Shown: positions 26,170-37,035 of the stretch, one piece after another | Position numbering within the stretch: position 1 is the stretch's first letter | Layout: each line of letters starts with the position of its first letter | Assembly (NCBI GenBank): GCA_030159075.1 | Contig: BROG01000906.1 | Span: 1 to 64,000 of the forward strand | Direction: 5' to 3' | From: Atrina japonica | Lineage: Eukaryota > Mollusca > Bivalvia > Pterioida > Pinnidae | DNA length: 64,000 bases | Translations under genes and position numbers: made by a program | Notes under the pieces: generated by a model | What the model saw: the letters and a program-made list of their open reading frames with translations, nothing else | Told to the model about the DNA's origin: nothing | Database searches by the model: none

Positions 26170-26492
26170 TATTCGTCTTTTTATTTCAGCAAAATTTGTT
26201 CCGGTTTAAAGTGCGAACTATTGAATGACAAACCGGTATATTCTACTGTCCAGCCCACTTACGCCGAGAGGACGTCCCAGTTCAGTCAATCAAGACGGGC
26301 TGTAACGCAAAACAGCTATCCGCCAATAAGAATTAGGCACACATATTATTCAGAACAATGAACGGATCGACGATGGGCGGGATCCGTAGAAATTTAATGT
26401 ATGCGCTGTGGATACATGGGACAATTGTGAATTAGTATTTTGAGTTGAGTCAATGTTTTGGACTACTATACAACAGCAAGATTTGCCTTGGA
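26170..26492 (+). promoter_or_regulatory. Putative proximal promoter and 5' leader of the Sp8/9-like gene
   Basis: This segment is GC-richer than its surroundings and lies directly 5' of the start exon. It contains CCAAT at 26323-26327 and a canonical GC box GGGCGGG at 26375-26381, 112 bp before the ATG. A convincing TATA box is not seen. The GC box is a classical Sp-family site, so self-regulation is possible, but that is inference. The transcription start cannot be placed from sequence, so part of this segment may be untranslated leader. Confidence 0.5.
26358..26435 (+). other. Short upstream ORF (25 codons) in the presumed 5' leader
   Basis: An ATG at 26358 opens 25 codons ending in TAG at 26433-26435, in the same frame as the Sp start codon 58 nt downstream. 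Two further in-frame ATGs lie inside it. If transcription starts upstream of it, this would be a classic inhibitory uORF. If the start lies between it and 26493, it is simply promoter DNA. The peptide resembles nothing I recognise. Confidence 0.3.
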
Positions 26493-26513
26493 ATGGCTAC
26501 ATCAGTACTAGGG
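26493..26513 (+). CDS. Sp8: Sp8/9-like transcription factor, coding exon 1 (N-terminal 7 codons)
   Basis: This 21-nt coding exon encodes MATSVLG. It is followed directly by a consensus donor (GGG|GTAAGTG, intron from 26514). Vertebrate Sp8 and Sp9 begin MATS-L/I-LGEEP and then run into the SP box, and exon 2 resumes with [16 protein letters not shown] in the same phase (phase 0), so the two exons join into the family's N-terminus. The start is supported by an in-frame TAG at 26433-26435 with no other ATG between it and 26493. The exon is far too short to be found by ORF length and is called by family knowledge plus splice sites. What I cannot see is transcript evidence, so the transcription start and any upstream non-coding exon are unknown. 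Confidence 0.86.
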
Positions 26514-27164
26514 GTAAGTGATTTTGTGAATTCATCTTTTGAATGCTTGTTCATTTCATTTTGTGTGTTTATAAGACTAATATTTGTTTCCTGTTCGATA
26601 TAAATTTATACAAATCAGTGGCTATGTGATAATGCACACATAGAAAGAGAGAGGGGGATATAGATAACATTGACACCACGTGACTTGTTCTAGCGTGAAA
26701 TTGCAGATTTTATCAATCGCAATTACCAATATAATATCTAGAGTGGAAGTTCAATTGAGTTATCAGTAATACAGTGTGATAAATATTACATAAACAATAA
26801 TAGAAATCCGACTTTTCCTGTATTTATGCGTCTAATTGAGGAAATCCCATTGCTATACAAATTATACAAGAAATAAAATATAAACTTAAAATCTATATAA
26901 TCTCCAGTTACTCTTAAGATTCCTCGACATTACCGTTATAATCATGTAGTGTTTTGTATTTTACAAAATAATTATAGTAATAATAATAATGATAATTCGT
27001 TACATCACTGTGCTGTTTTTGTACTAATGTTTCAATCATTAACTCGTCTGATTTCATTTCATTATTACATACATGTTCATTTTCAATCGCTTAGATATGG
27101 TTCTTGCAGAAAATGTATGGCACCCAACGTTCCGTTTTTCGTTGTCGCGAATTGTATTGGTTTA

Positions 27165-27705
27165 CAGAAAATTGATCTGTATGCAGAAAATAGATATGTA
27201 TGCAGAAAATAGATATGTGTGCAGAAATAAAATCGGCATAGAGAAAATAATTTTTAAACAGAAAATACATCTTTATACAGAAAATATATCTGCATGCAGA
27301 AATTAGATCTGTATGCAGAAAATAGATTGGTATACAGAAAATAAAATAAAATCATTTTGTACACAGAAAATGGACCTGTACGTGAATAGTAGATCTGAAT
27401 GCAAAATTATATCTGTATACAGAAAATTAGATCTGCATGCAGAAAATAGATCGGTATACATGAAATAGCTCTGTACACAGAAAACAGATCGGTACACAGA
27501 AAATGGATCTGTATGCAGAAAAATAATCTGTATGCAGAAAGTAGAAATGTATACAGAAAGTAGATCGGTATACATGAAATAGCTCTGTACACAGAAAACA
27601 GATCGGTACACAGAAAATGGATCTGTATGCAGAAAGTAGAACTGTATATAGAAAGTAGATCGGTACACAGAAAATAAATATGTTTGCAGAAAATAGATCT
27701 GTGTA
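27165..27705 (+). repeat. 19-bp minisatellite, about 28 diverged copies
   Basis: Unit CAGAAAATAGATCTGTATG with frequent GGTACACAG and GGTATACAT variants. Lies in intron 1. A longer duplication (about 114 bp) of CATGAAATAGCTCTGTACAC plus following units occurs at about 27458 and 27572. Cys/Tyr/Phe-rich open frames on the minus strand are repeat artefacts. Confidence 0.93.
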
Positions 27706-28279
27706 TAGATTCAGTGCCTTAGACTCCCTAGTAAAAAAATATATATATATATTAACGGACAAATAAATTACCTTATAAGATCATCCATACGACGCGTAGG
27801 AAACGTGATTATTATAATGCCATATGCATAGCATTAAAACTTCCGAATTACTTTCATCATTTCCATAATTATTACAAGTTCTGAGATAGATATATGTAAC
27901 TAATTGCATGTTATCGTTTAACCGTCATGGGTTAATTAATTTATTTCAATTTATAGCAATGGATATAGACTTTCTAGAATTATTTCAATCTCTCATCAAC
28001 GTGTCTAACTGTAATGAAAAATAACATTGGTGAAGTTTTAGAATTGACGTTATGATATTAAAAAGAAGTTCTACTATGAAAAGAAAAAAAATATATAAAT
28101 ATAAAATATATAAAGGGAGTCCTAGGGGTTTAGGGTCAACGACTTATGACCACATGAATTACAGCCATTCTAGTCTATTTTGGGATACATCTTAACTATA
28201 TCTCTTTCGGGTGTGTTAGGTACCCTCGACTTTACCTAATAAGAAATATATAAATATATTTATAAATATATAAATATAT

Positions 28280-28281
<2 letters not shown>
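27706..28281. other. Intronic AT-rich segment, no feature recognised
   Basis: Short (TA)n at about 27739 only. Confidence 0.5.

Positions 28282-28366
<85 letters not shown>
28282..28366. repeat. (TA)n-(GATA)n microsatellite
   Basis: (TA)n to 28325 then ten GATA units. Confidence 0.96.
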
Positions 28367-28816
28367 CACAAATTGAAATATTCTGATTTTCAGATCTGTC
28401 GCGTGATTATAATCATTCAGATCAGCGGAAATCTATATCTGTGCTAATCGCTCTTTAAAGTTGAATAAAATCCGACTTCAAAGTTACGATTTTTAAACCC
28501 GGGACATCACCGAGTTGTTTTGAAATATACTGCGGTTAAGGTACCTCTTTTCATCTCCAATAATATTTCCTGTACTTTATTAAGACCACTGGATATACCT
28601 GTTTGATTATTGGACTTTTACTTATCATTTTTCAGTTACGCTATGTATGGTTTTATGTAATTGTTTCAGACTGCGTTGAACTTGGGTCGACATTACCATC
28701 CCTCTTATCCTTCACCGTCCTCTTCTTCTTGTCATTATTTATTCTATTTGTTTCTAGGAATTATTAGTAAAAATGATTATTTATTTCTAAAAATGTTACA
28801 CATAATAATTATTTGA

Positions 28817-28839
28817 AAATAATAATAATAATAATGATG

Positions 28840-28886
<47 letters not shown>

Positions 28887-28910
28887 TATTATTATTATTA
28901 TTATTATTGG
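28817..28910. repeat. (AAT)n followed by (ATT)n, self-complementary
   Basis: About 24 AAT-type units then about 7 ATT units. The junction AATAATTATT makes the tract an inverted repeat. Confidence 0.95.
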
Positions 28911-29021
28911 CAGTGGTATCAATATTTTTTTTCAGAATAAATCTGACAATATTTAAACTCTGACAAAAATAGTTAAAAAGAATGCTGATTTGTTAACAGA
29001 ATTAATCAATTTCTAATATTT

Positions 29022-29143
29022 TCACCAGTCTATTTCTAATATTTTCACCAGTCTATTTCTAATATTTTCACCAATCTATTTCTAATATTTCACCAATCTA
29101 TTTCTAATATTTCACCAATCTATTTCTAATATTTCACCAATCT
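29022..29143 (+). repeat. ~21-23-bp tandem repeat, 6 copies
   Basis: Unit TCTATTTCTAATATTTTCAC + CAG, with later copies losing one T (ATATTTCACCAA). Confidence 0.93.
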
Positions 29144-29301
29144 TATTTCATTGATAAATTAGTACATTTTACAATCTAGAACTTTATAATTTAAAATATA
29201 TTTTCCCCGCTACCCCCAGAAAAATAAATGTCAGAATCGACAAGTCAGAGGTTTAACACAAATCTCTAAGGGATATCGCCAGTTTCTCACTTAATTTATA
29301 C

Positions 29302-29365
29302 AGGTGTAAATAAGATACGGGGTACATGTCTATAGGTGTAAATAAGATACGGGGTACATGTCTAA
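29302..29365 (+). repeat. 32-bp perfect tandem duplication
   Basis: AGGTGTAAATAAGATACGGG begins at 29302 and 29334; the two units are essentially identical. Confidence 0.93.
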
Positions 29366-30811
29366 AAGATTTCCACTACTAAGAATACATATCTGATATC
29401 TGTTTTATAAATATTTACGATCGATCTATTTTTATACAGAGCATTGGTCTGGTTGTTAGTTTTCGCTTGAGTTGATAAATTTCCGTAACGATTCAATTTA
29501 CACCTTAAGTTATTTTCTTCTGATTTAACAAGTCTTGTTAAGTTTTATTTCCAACATCTGATAACCGGGTACACAAATCATTATATATCCTTAACCCTTT
29601 TTTCTGATGTTTAATTCCAAGTTATTGAAACTATCTAGAACTGCTACATACATTATAACGCGAGAACGACAAATAAGAACCTTGTCTGATAGAAGTGTGT
29701 GTTAATATCAAAATCACCGTTTGAAGTTAGCATAATTATTCCTATCACGATGGGGAGTTGTCACTTTAATAAAAAAAAGTACAGAACTAATGTCATCTCT
29801 GTAAAACGCATCTTTACCTCGTATTTATTGTAAGATACAGATCGACCTGTCTGTCACATAAGTTCATTGTTAAAATGCAATGTCACATCTTTCCATGTTT
29901 TTGATCAAATACGCTTCTATCGAAGGAATCTATTTTTTTTTTTCCAATCACTTGATCCTATTTAAACGTGTAGAGTTCCTCGGATAAACCTACAGTTCAC
30001 CTTTTCACTAACAGTTTAACGCCGTACTTGTGTACAATAACTTCAGTCAGAGGTTATCGAAGACAACTTGCCTAATTACGTCCGCTTTGGTTCTGGGGTC
30101 ACGGGGTTTTTCTTTCCGTGTCTCAATCCATAGTCGATAAATTCGTTATCGCAAAAATGAGGGTAGCTTAGTTTTCAAAACACAAACATTCACAATGTCT
30201 GGGTTCTTCATGTTTTTCTTTGAAGCTTCTTTACTCTTGATGTTCGTTCTATTGACAAGATGTCCTATACAAAATATTGTCTTTGATGTCCGATGGGACT
30301 CAAGGCCAGGTCCTTCTAAAGATAGTTAGCACAACTTAAACATACCCTTACAGTATCCCGAAGTTGTAAATAAAATAAATATTGATATTTGTTTTCCAGC
30401 AGTGTAAGTGATTATTTAGTATGTAAAGGCTTTAAATGTTTAAACAACAATCCGTAAAATGGGTATAAATGTCAAACTTACGCCGATTTTAGTGTTCGGT
30501 TTCAGAATTGATCGGCATACGGAGATTTTTGTTGCTGTTCAAGAGATCTCTTAGTACAAACTTACATACTGATGTATATTAAAGACAGCTTACCCGTGTG
30601 TAAACAGAATAAATATCATTTTGCAAGTTTGGAAAAATAAAATACGTTATGTTCAATTTTTACACGATATTTTAAATAAACAGATATAGAGAACCTCGGG
30701 AAAGAATCATTCCTATTATTACATATCAACTAAGACCATGAACTACTGCAGCTAAAAACAATAATCACAAACATCAAAAGGTTACAATTTCATTATTGTA
30801 AAGTTAATGCA
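29366..30811. other. Intronic single-copy region, nothing recognised
   Basis: About 1.4 kb without tandem structure or open frames of note, so a candidate place for regulatory DNA; no specific element can be supported. Confidence 0.4.
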
Positions 30812-30925
<114 letters not shown>

Positions 30926-31066
30926 CTCGCAAATTAGCGACTTTTCGCCTCGCCAAGCTAAAAGTTGCTAATTAGCGATTTTTTTGGCGAAAAGTCGAAA
31001 AGAGCTAATTAGCGAGTTTTCGACTTTTCGCCTCGCCACGCGAAATGTTTTCGGGGCGAAAAGTCG
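30926..31066. repeat. Double fold-back with TCGCCTCGCC motifs
   Basis: CTCGCAAATTAGCGACTTTT at 30926 pairs imperfectly with the segment ending AGCTAATTAGCGAG at 31016. A second, perfect 12-bp stem CGACTTTTCGCC (31021-31032) / GGCGAAAAGTCG (31055-31066) follows. Directly adjoins the (TA)n tract. Confidence 0.8.
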
Positions 31067-31124
31067 AGATGGTACAAATCAGCTATCATATATACATTGA
31101 TTATATACCATTAATATATATAGG

Positions 31125-31408
31125 GTCTCCGTGGTCGACTGGTTAGGGAAATACGTTAACCCTTTCACCCCTGAATATCAAAGTGGTATGCTCTATTCTA
31201 TTGTTCATGACCATTCTACTATGGTCTGTAGGGTGGAAAGGGTTAAACCATGAAGTCTCTCACTTTTAATCAACGCGGATTCGAGTCGCAAGGGAACCTA
31301 AGCTAATTTTGTGAGAAAGTTTACTCGTGGAAGGCCACCGGGTACATTGTAATCGAGCAATCTCCTCCACCACTTAAAAGTGGCCACCACCATATCACTG
31401 AAAAAAGA
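31125..31408 (+). mobile_element. tRNA-derived SINE, copy 2, interrupted
   Basis: The A-box-like TGGTCGACTGG at 31132-31142 and B-box GGATTCGAGTC at 31277-31287 are split by a MITE at 31160-31242. Body blocks GGGAACCTAAGCTAATTTTG, TGAGAAAGTTT, GTGGAAGGC and CCGGGTACATTGTAA match copy 1 at 5645. The distal CTCCTCCACCA...GTGGCCACCACCATATCACTG block is of the type that ends molluscan tRNA-SINEs. Confidence 0.75.
31160..31242. mobile_element. 83-bp piggyBac-like MITE at a TTAA site inside the SINE
   Basis: Flanked by TTAA on both sides (31156-31159 and 31243-31246). Terminal inverted repeats CCCTTTCACCCC (left) and GGGTGGAAAGGG (right; reverse complement CCCTTTCCACCC). TTAA duplication and CCC-leading ends are piggyBac hallmarks. 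The related SINE at 5645 has an uninterrupted TTTAAGTCTCTCAC at the corresponding place, which serves as an empty site. Confidence 0.8.
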
Positions 31409-31554
31409 TGAGTGTGGGTCCTGAATTCAAGTCAGAAATCAATACAAAATTATTAGTTTCATTTTGTTCTGATAATGTATGGTGTCCTAGGCGGCTTGGT
31501 ACTCAAAGAAACATCACTTATTCCATACTTCTTGAAGTTATAGTTTTCGATCTG

Positions 31555-31640
31555 TTTTATTCATTTATTTATTTATTTATTTATTTATTCATTTATTTAT
31601 TTATTTATTTATTTAATTTATCTATTTATTTACATACTTA
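31555..31640. repeat. (TTTA)n microsatellite
   Basis: Mostly TTTA units with a few ATTC/ATCT variants. Confidence 0.93.
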
Positions 31641-32114
31641 TCTATTTTAAATTCCCGGTATCTGCATGTAATAATATTTTGGTGACGGATTAAACAAGAA
31701 TAAAAAGACAAACCTTCTTTTAGAATTCTTTTACATTTTGCACAGCAATGTATGTGAAGCTTTATCATGACATCTCATATCAATCAACATGCACTTTTTA
31801 AAAAATTTAAACAAACGGTATCAGTTACAGATTAATACTCAAACTATTAGAAATCATCAAAGCAACCCCAGGTTTGTATATATATATATGTTACAAACAG
31901 TCCCCATTACTCAGTGTAAGATATATAAGATATTGATGTACATATATCTGGTATGTAACAGATACTATCTCCCCCACACATATAATTGTATCAATATCAG
32001 TAACAATACCAAAGTCGTAATTAATACAAATTAAAGAAGGATTATACAATCATGTTTGGTATTCCATATGTTATAACATTTAAACATCATTAATATTGAA
32101 TAGAAAATCAAACG

Positions 32115-32318
32115 TGTGACACGTGTGTTTGTGTGCGAGTGTGTATGTGTGTGTTTCTCTCTCTGTGCGTTTGTGTTTGTGTATGCGTGTATGTATGCGT
32201 GTGTGTTATGTACATGCGTGTGCGTATGTGTGTTTGTGTATGCGTCTGTACAAGTGTGTTGGTGTATGCGTGCGTATGCATGTGCGTTTATGTGTGTGCG
32301 TGTGTATGTGTGTGCGAC
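32115..32318. repeat. Imperfect (GT)n / GTGTATGC tract
   Basis: Alternating GT-rich sequence with GTGTATGCGTG words; generates three overlapping Cys/Val-rich frames that are not genes. Confidence 0.93.
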
Positions 32319-32510
32319 ATTGTTTGCTTTCTAACGACCATAACCATATTATTCAATACATCACCTGTACTTTTTGAATGGTCTTAATTACAGCTTTGGT
32401 GCTATCAGGATGTATTTCTAACTGACCAGTACTTAACAAGGAATTCCTTAATGTGTTGTTTCCATCGCTGTGTAGTTTTTCATTGCAGTTTTGTTGCTGT
32501 TGTTTCTTCC

Positions 32511-33100
32511 GCTGTTTAGTTTTCTCTTAATTTGTAGAGATAACAGGATTTGTTAATTACAACTTTACTGTTATTTCTGTCTGCCGCAGTTTAGTTCTCT
32601 TTTAATTTGTAAATGTAACAGGATTTGTTAATTACAGCTTTGCTGTTATTTCTGCATACCGCTGTTTAGTTCTCTTTTAATTTGTAAATGTAACAGGATT
32701 TGTTAATTACAGCTGTGCTGTTATTTCTGCCTACCCTGTTTAGTTCTCTTTTAATTTGCAGATATAACAGGATTTGTTAATTGCAGCTGTGCTGTTATTT
32801 CTGCCTACCCTGTTTAGTTCTCTTTTAATTTGCAGATATAACAGGATTTGTTAATTACAGCTGTGCTGTTATTTCTGCCTACTCTGTTTAGTTCTCTTTT
32901 AATTTGTAGATATAACAGGATTTGTTAATGACAGCTGTGCTGTTATTTCTGCCTACCCTGTTTAGTTCTCTTTTAATTTGTAGATATAACAGGATTTGTT
33001 TATTACAGCTTTGCTGTTATTTCTGCCTACCTCTGTTTAGTTTTCTTTAATTGATAGATATAACAGAATTTGTTAATTACAGCTGTGCTGTTGTCTAGAT
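32511..33100 (+). repeat. 74-bp minisatellite, about 8 copies
   Basis: TTTAGTTCTCTTTTAATTTG recurs with a strict 74-bp spacing at 32665, 32739, 32813, 32887 and 32961, with more diverged copies before and after. Each unit contains ATAACAGGATTTGTTAATTA and CTGTGCTGTTATTTCTG. The middle copies are most alike, edges diverged. Confidence 0.96.
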
Positions 33101-33471
33101 CACTGTATACAGCGTCTGTGTTGTTTAGATCATAGCGTACATCTATATTAACTTGTAGATAACAAGTTTTTTTTATTACTGCTGACGCCTAGCCCTCTAG
33201 TTAACTTGTTATGGTGTTGCAATAATTTGTTATCTTGGGCGATAAGTTGTCAGAATTCATTAATATCTTTAACGAAATGTCATAACTGTGGAGATAAAAT
33301 TAAGTTGATAATTTAAATGACTTAAATGTCACGGACGAACTGTTAAACTGTAAAATACAAAATACATGGACTTATGATCTAAACCTGAAGAAGAATTGTG
33401 ATATTGTAAGCATTGCTGCACGAGAGAAGTACCATTAGACAAGAAGAAGAACTATATAAATAAATAAATAA

Positions 33472-33473
<2 letters not shown>

Positions 33474-33555
<82 letters not shown>
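33474..33555. repeat. (TA)n microsatellite, ~82 bp
   Basis: Uninterrupted TA tract, preceded by AAATAAATAAATAAA. Confidence 0.97.
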
Positions 33556-33562
<7 letters not shown>

Positions 33563-33850
33563 TCGGCTGTCGGCAAAATGTTTATTTCATATCATGAACA
33601 CTAAACTTAATATATATATATATATATATAATACAAATGTTTTACGTCAATTCAGTTCAATTCCACAAACATCTGAAGCTTGCTGATGTATTTTGAATCA
33701 CATTGGTTTTCATTAACCATATTCTCAGTCACATTTCAAACAAAAATTATAAAAAAATATCACTTGCTATAAGTATAGGGTCTTTCCAATGATGGATTTC
33801 CGGGAACTGGTTTCCTCTTCCGGTTTGTTGTTGAAATACATGTGTAAAAC

Positions 33851-33956
33851 TATCATGTTCCCACTTTTTGATTTACCAGGGGTTTTACCAAAAAGTATTA
33901 TCATGTTCCCACTTTTTGGTACAACCCCTGGTAAATCAAAAAGTGGGAACATGATA
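33851..33956. repeat. 106-bp near-perfect palindrome (46-bp arms, 14-bp loop)
   Basis: Arms 33851-33896 and 33911-33956 match at 45 of 46 positions; the outer 34 bp are perfect. The left arm begins TATCATGTTCCCACTTTTTG. The same 20-bp word reappears inside at 33899-33918, so three copies of the word are present, two direct and one inverted. Open frames on opposite strands share a peptide only because of this symmetry. Confidence 0.96.
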
Positions 33957-34161
33957 AAACGTTTACCAACATTCACTGAGCAAAGTCCTGGAACGGACTT
34001 AAAGAACATCATTGTATTTAAATTTAACAACAAATTTCTAAGTTCTCTGTATCTGAAGTATCGTTTTAGAGTGGTTAATCTTAGACGGATTTGGCTATGA
34101 ATTCAGATTTATTATTGGTCTTATATTATACCACTTCCCCTTTAGAAAATCTGTTTAAAAT

Positions 34162-34241
34162 TGGAGCTCAACTGATGAAGTCTAACTGACAGAAACGCTC
34201 ATCTTGAGCATTGTAACTTTGGTATTATGTTTATAATATTT
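34162..34241 (+). repeat. Dispersed 80-bp repeat, copy 2 (possible LINE 3' end)
   Basis: Same orientation as the copy at 18421, about six differences. Flanks on both sides are unrelated between the copies, so this is a real dispersed unit. Confidence 0.8.
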
Positions 34242-34621
34242 ATATATAAAGCTCCTACTATTTGCAAATGAATTTCCAGGAACATTTTCCACAGAACTAT
34301 GCTGTATCAGTATAATTTTCCCTTCCGTTTTGTCGGCGGATATCCGGGAAATGTATGTACGACCAAAGTACCGCTGGTTCATGGGCGATGTAAAGTTTAT
34401 GTACCTCTTGTTCTCAATCCTCAGGACTCGATGTGCCTCATCATCGACTTTGAATATAATCTGTGCTCAGCCAAGCACTCTTCTAGATCAGCAATTCACT
34501 CTATCTTTATATGCCAGTAACAGGTATTCGAAGCTGTATAGTACTATAATATAAGCTTTCGTTCGATCAGATCGTTTGCTTTCAAAGTTTTTATCGGGTA
34601 TTTATTTTTACTATTAACGCC

Positions 34622-34947
34622 GAACCACGAAGTTATATCGGAAGTTGCCATTTTCTCTTAGCAAGTTCCAAACGATTTTTTTGTGGAAACTTTGAATGGT
34701 TATTTGGCAATGATTTCGACAGTCTTGTGTTTACTTCTGTCATTAATATTATAGATAAATGTCTAAAATATTAAAAAAAAAATTGTTTACCGAATCATAT
34801 GCTGGAAGTATATCCTATTCTGAAACACTTTTCTAACTGTCACCCCCCCCTCCTTTCAGACTGTCAAGCGGGTCAAGGACGAGCAATTCCGCAAGTCTCT
34901 CAGAATGCAAGGAGAAAATAGCGACTTCCGATAAGACGTCGTGGTTC
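34622..34947. mobile_element. Putative MITE with 36-bp terminal inverted repeats
   Basis: GAACCACGAAGTTATATCGG.. at 34622-34657 is matched in inverted orientation by 34912-34947 (31 of 36). The 254-bp interior has no coding potential of note. No clear target-site duplication, so it may instead be an inverted duplication. Confidence 0.5.
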
Positions 34948-34989
34948 AAAACGTTGAAACCAACCAAGGGTTATATTATAGGACTAGTA

Positions 34990-36628
34990 GCTGAATAGTC
35001 TAATTGTAAAACTTTCTTTGAATGAAATGATGCTGCGATTCCAACATCACACAGATTGGTGTCGGGATTCTGTACTTCCAATAATAAATTTGGTTTCAAT
35101 TACAGCTTCTATGTAAATAGATTCCCGCTTGGAAGTTTACAACTTAAGAAAATATATTATTATTTCAGCAGAAAGAATCGAATTACTTTCTAAAATGGGA
35201 TTCTGATTAATGTCTGAACCATTATATAGAAAAAACAGTCTCCGTGGTCTGGACCCGAAGTTACTAAATCAACTCAGTACGCATGCTCAATTTTCATTTT
35301 GTTGTTTTGACTATATAGTCTTTTGAAAAACTTGGGCATAAGATTGAAGAGGAAACCCAAAATTTTTTTCATCATTCACGTAAAAAAATGGATAACACTT
35401 GAATTTTTGGATTTTCCTGTCAACAATGAATAAATACATTGAATATAGTACTAAATATTTTAGTACGTGCTCAAACAATATTTTAATATCTGAAATTTTC
35501 CTCAAATAAGTAATAATTTCCATCGTTATTTACAATTGTATGCCATAGATATAAAGCATGTCTAATTATTGTAAAACAAATGGTTAACTATTTATTTCAA
35601 AATCATGAAAAGTTAGTTGAGCCTGAGTACAGAATGAAATTATTTGTTGTTCAATTCTCGGTTTTCGAATTACAATTTATAGAAAATTATTCAGAAAAAC
35701 TGCAGTTGATATGATAATACAAACAAAATCATGGACATGTTGTTGAAATTAAAATAATTAAAATGAAACAGATATCTTTCCGTTGGCCACTGATCGGACA
35801 CAGCGTTATATATCATCATTGATTCTATATCCATATCTATAATGAAATGCTGGCGGGAATCGGGTCAGAAAAATACTCTTGATTTATCGGTCCTCCCCAC
35901 ACACGTAATACTTCTCTGTTCTATCTAAAATTGAAATATCTTTCCGATGTTTAAAATCATTGAAAAACTGTTATTTTCTATAACAACAGATTGTGGTTAC
36001 AATTGATTTACATTTAGAAAAGATGTGGCGGTTCAATTTACCCTTCGGAATAAATTTCTAATAGTTACTATTTTAAGTGGGTATAAAATGAAACTCCAAA
36101 CATTTTCCCGGAAAAATGTCTCTACAGCTGGCGGGTCTGTTTCCTATTATTGTAAAATAATCAAGTAACATTCACGAGGTATACTTTTTAATTCTAATCT
36201 AATCTTGGACTATTGGATTATTTTCCCTGTTTGGATGCTCTTACAGTTTCTGTTTCCGTAGGCTTGTACCTGATGTTAAATTTAACAGTAAACATGGGGA
36301 ATATAAAAAAACTGCCTGCAATCACCAAATTTACCATCATAAATTGGATGTGTAAAACTCGCTATAAAAATGAAATGGTCATTTGAAAAAAAAATAAATG
36401 TTGAAATTTATCACGAAAAAACAACTGGTTTCTCGACTGTAACTGTTTCTGATTCCATAAATCCATCACTGATCTTTTCTTTATTTGTACCCAGCAGTTT
36501 TGAGTCATGAACTATATATTAAATGTAAAACATGGATGTATATTTCAATATAAGACATATCAAGCACTATATGTAGAAGGATTTTCGTTTGCATTGTCAT
36601 CATTTAAGTAAAACATAAATACATGGCA
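34990..36628. other. Intronic single-copy region
   Basis: About 1.6 kb with no tandem repeats and no recognisable coding exon. Confidence 0.4.
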
Positions 36629-37035
36629 AAATCATAAACAGGGAAAATGTTGAGATTACGTCAGTGTGAATGTCTACAAAATCATAAACAGGGGAAATGT
36701 CGAGATTACGTCAGTGTGAATGTCTACAAAATCATAAACAGGGAAAATGTCGAGATTACGCCAGTGTGAATGTCTACAAAATCATAAACAGGGAAAATGT
36801 CGAGATTACGTCGGTGTGAATGTCTACAAAATCATAAACAGGGAAAATGTCGAGATTACGTCGGTGTGAATGTCTACAAAATCATAAACAGGAAAAATGT
36901 CGAGATTACGTCAGTATGAATGTTTACAAAACCATAAACAGGGAAAATGTCGATATTACGTCAGTGTGAATGTCTACTAAACCATAAACAGGGAAAATGT
37001 CGAGATTACGTCAGTGTGAATGTCTACAAAACCAT
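36629..37035 (+). repeat. 50-bp minisatellite, 8 copies
   Basis: Unit CAAAATCATAAACAGGGAAA + ATGTCGAGATTACGTCAGTG + TGAATGTCTA with exact 50-bp spacing. Very homogeneous (mostly single-base changes), so it is young. Confidence 0.97.

Noticed and set aside
27303..27762. Cys/Phe/Tyr-rich minus-strand frames of up to 121 codons
   Set aside because: Translations of the 19-bp minisatellite in three frames.
32116..32387. Three overlapping Cys/Val-rich plus-strand frames resembling toxin-like Cys-rich peptides
   Set aside because: They derive from a (GT)n-like tract; the cysteine pattern is the dinucleotide, not a fold.
33767..34100. Opposed frames sharing the peptide MFPLFDLPGV
   Set aside because: The identity is a consequence of the palindrome at 33851-33956.
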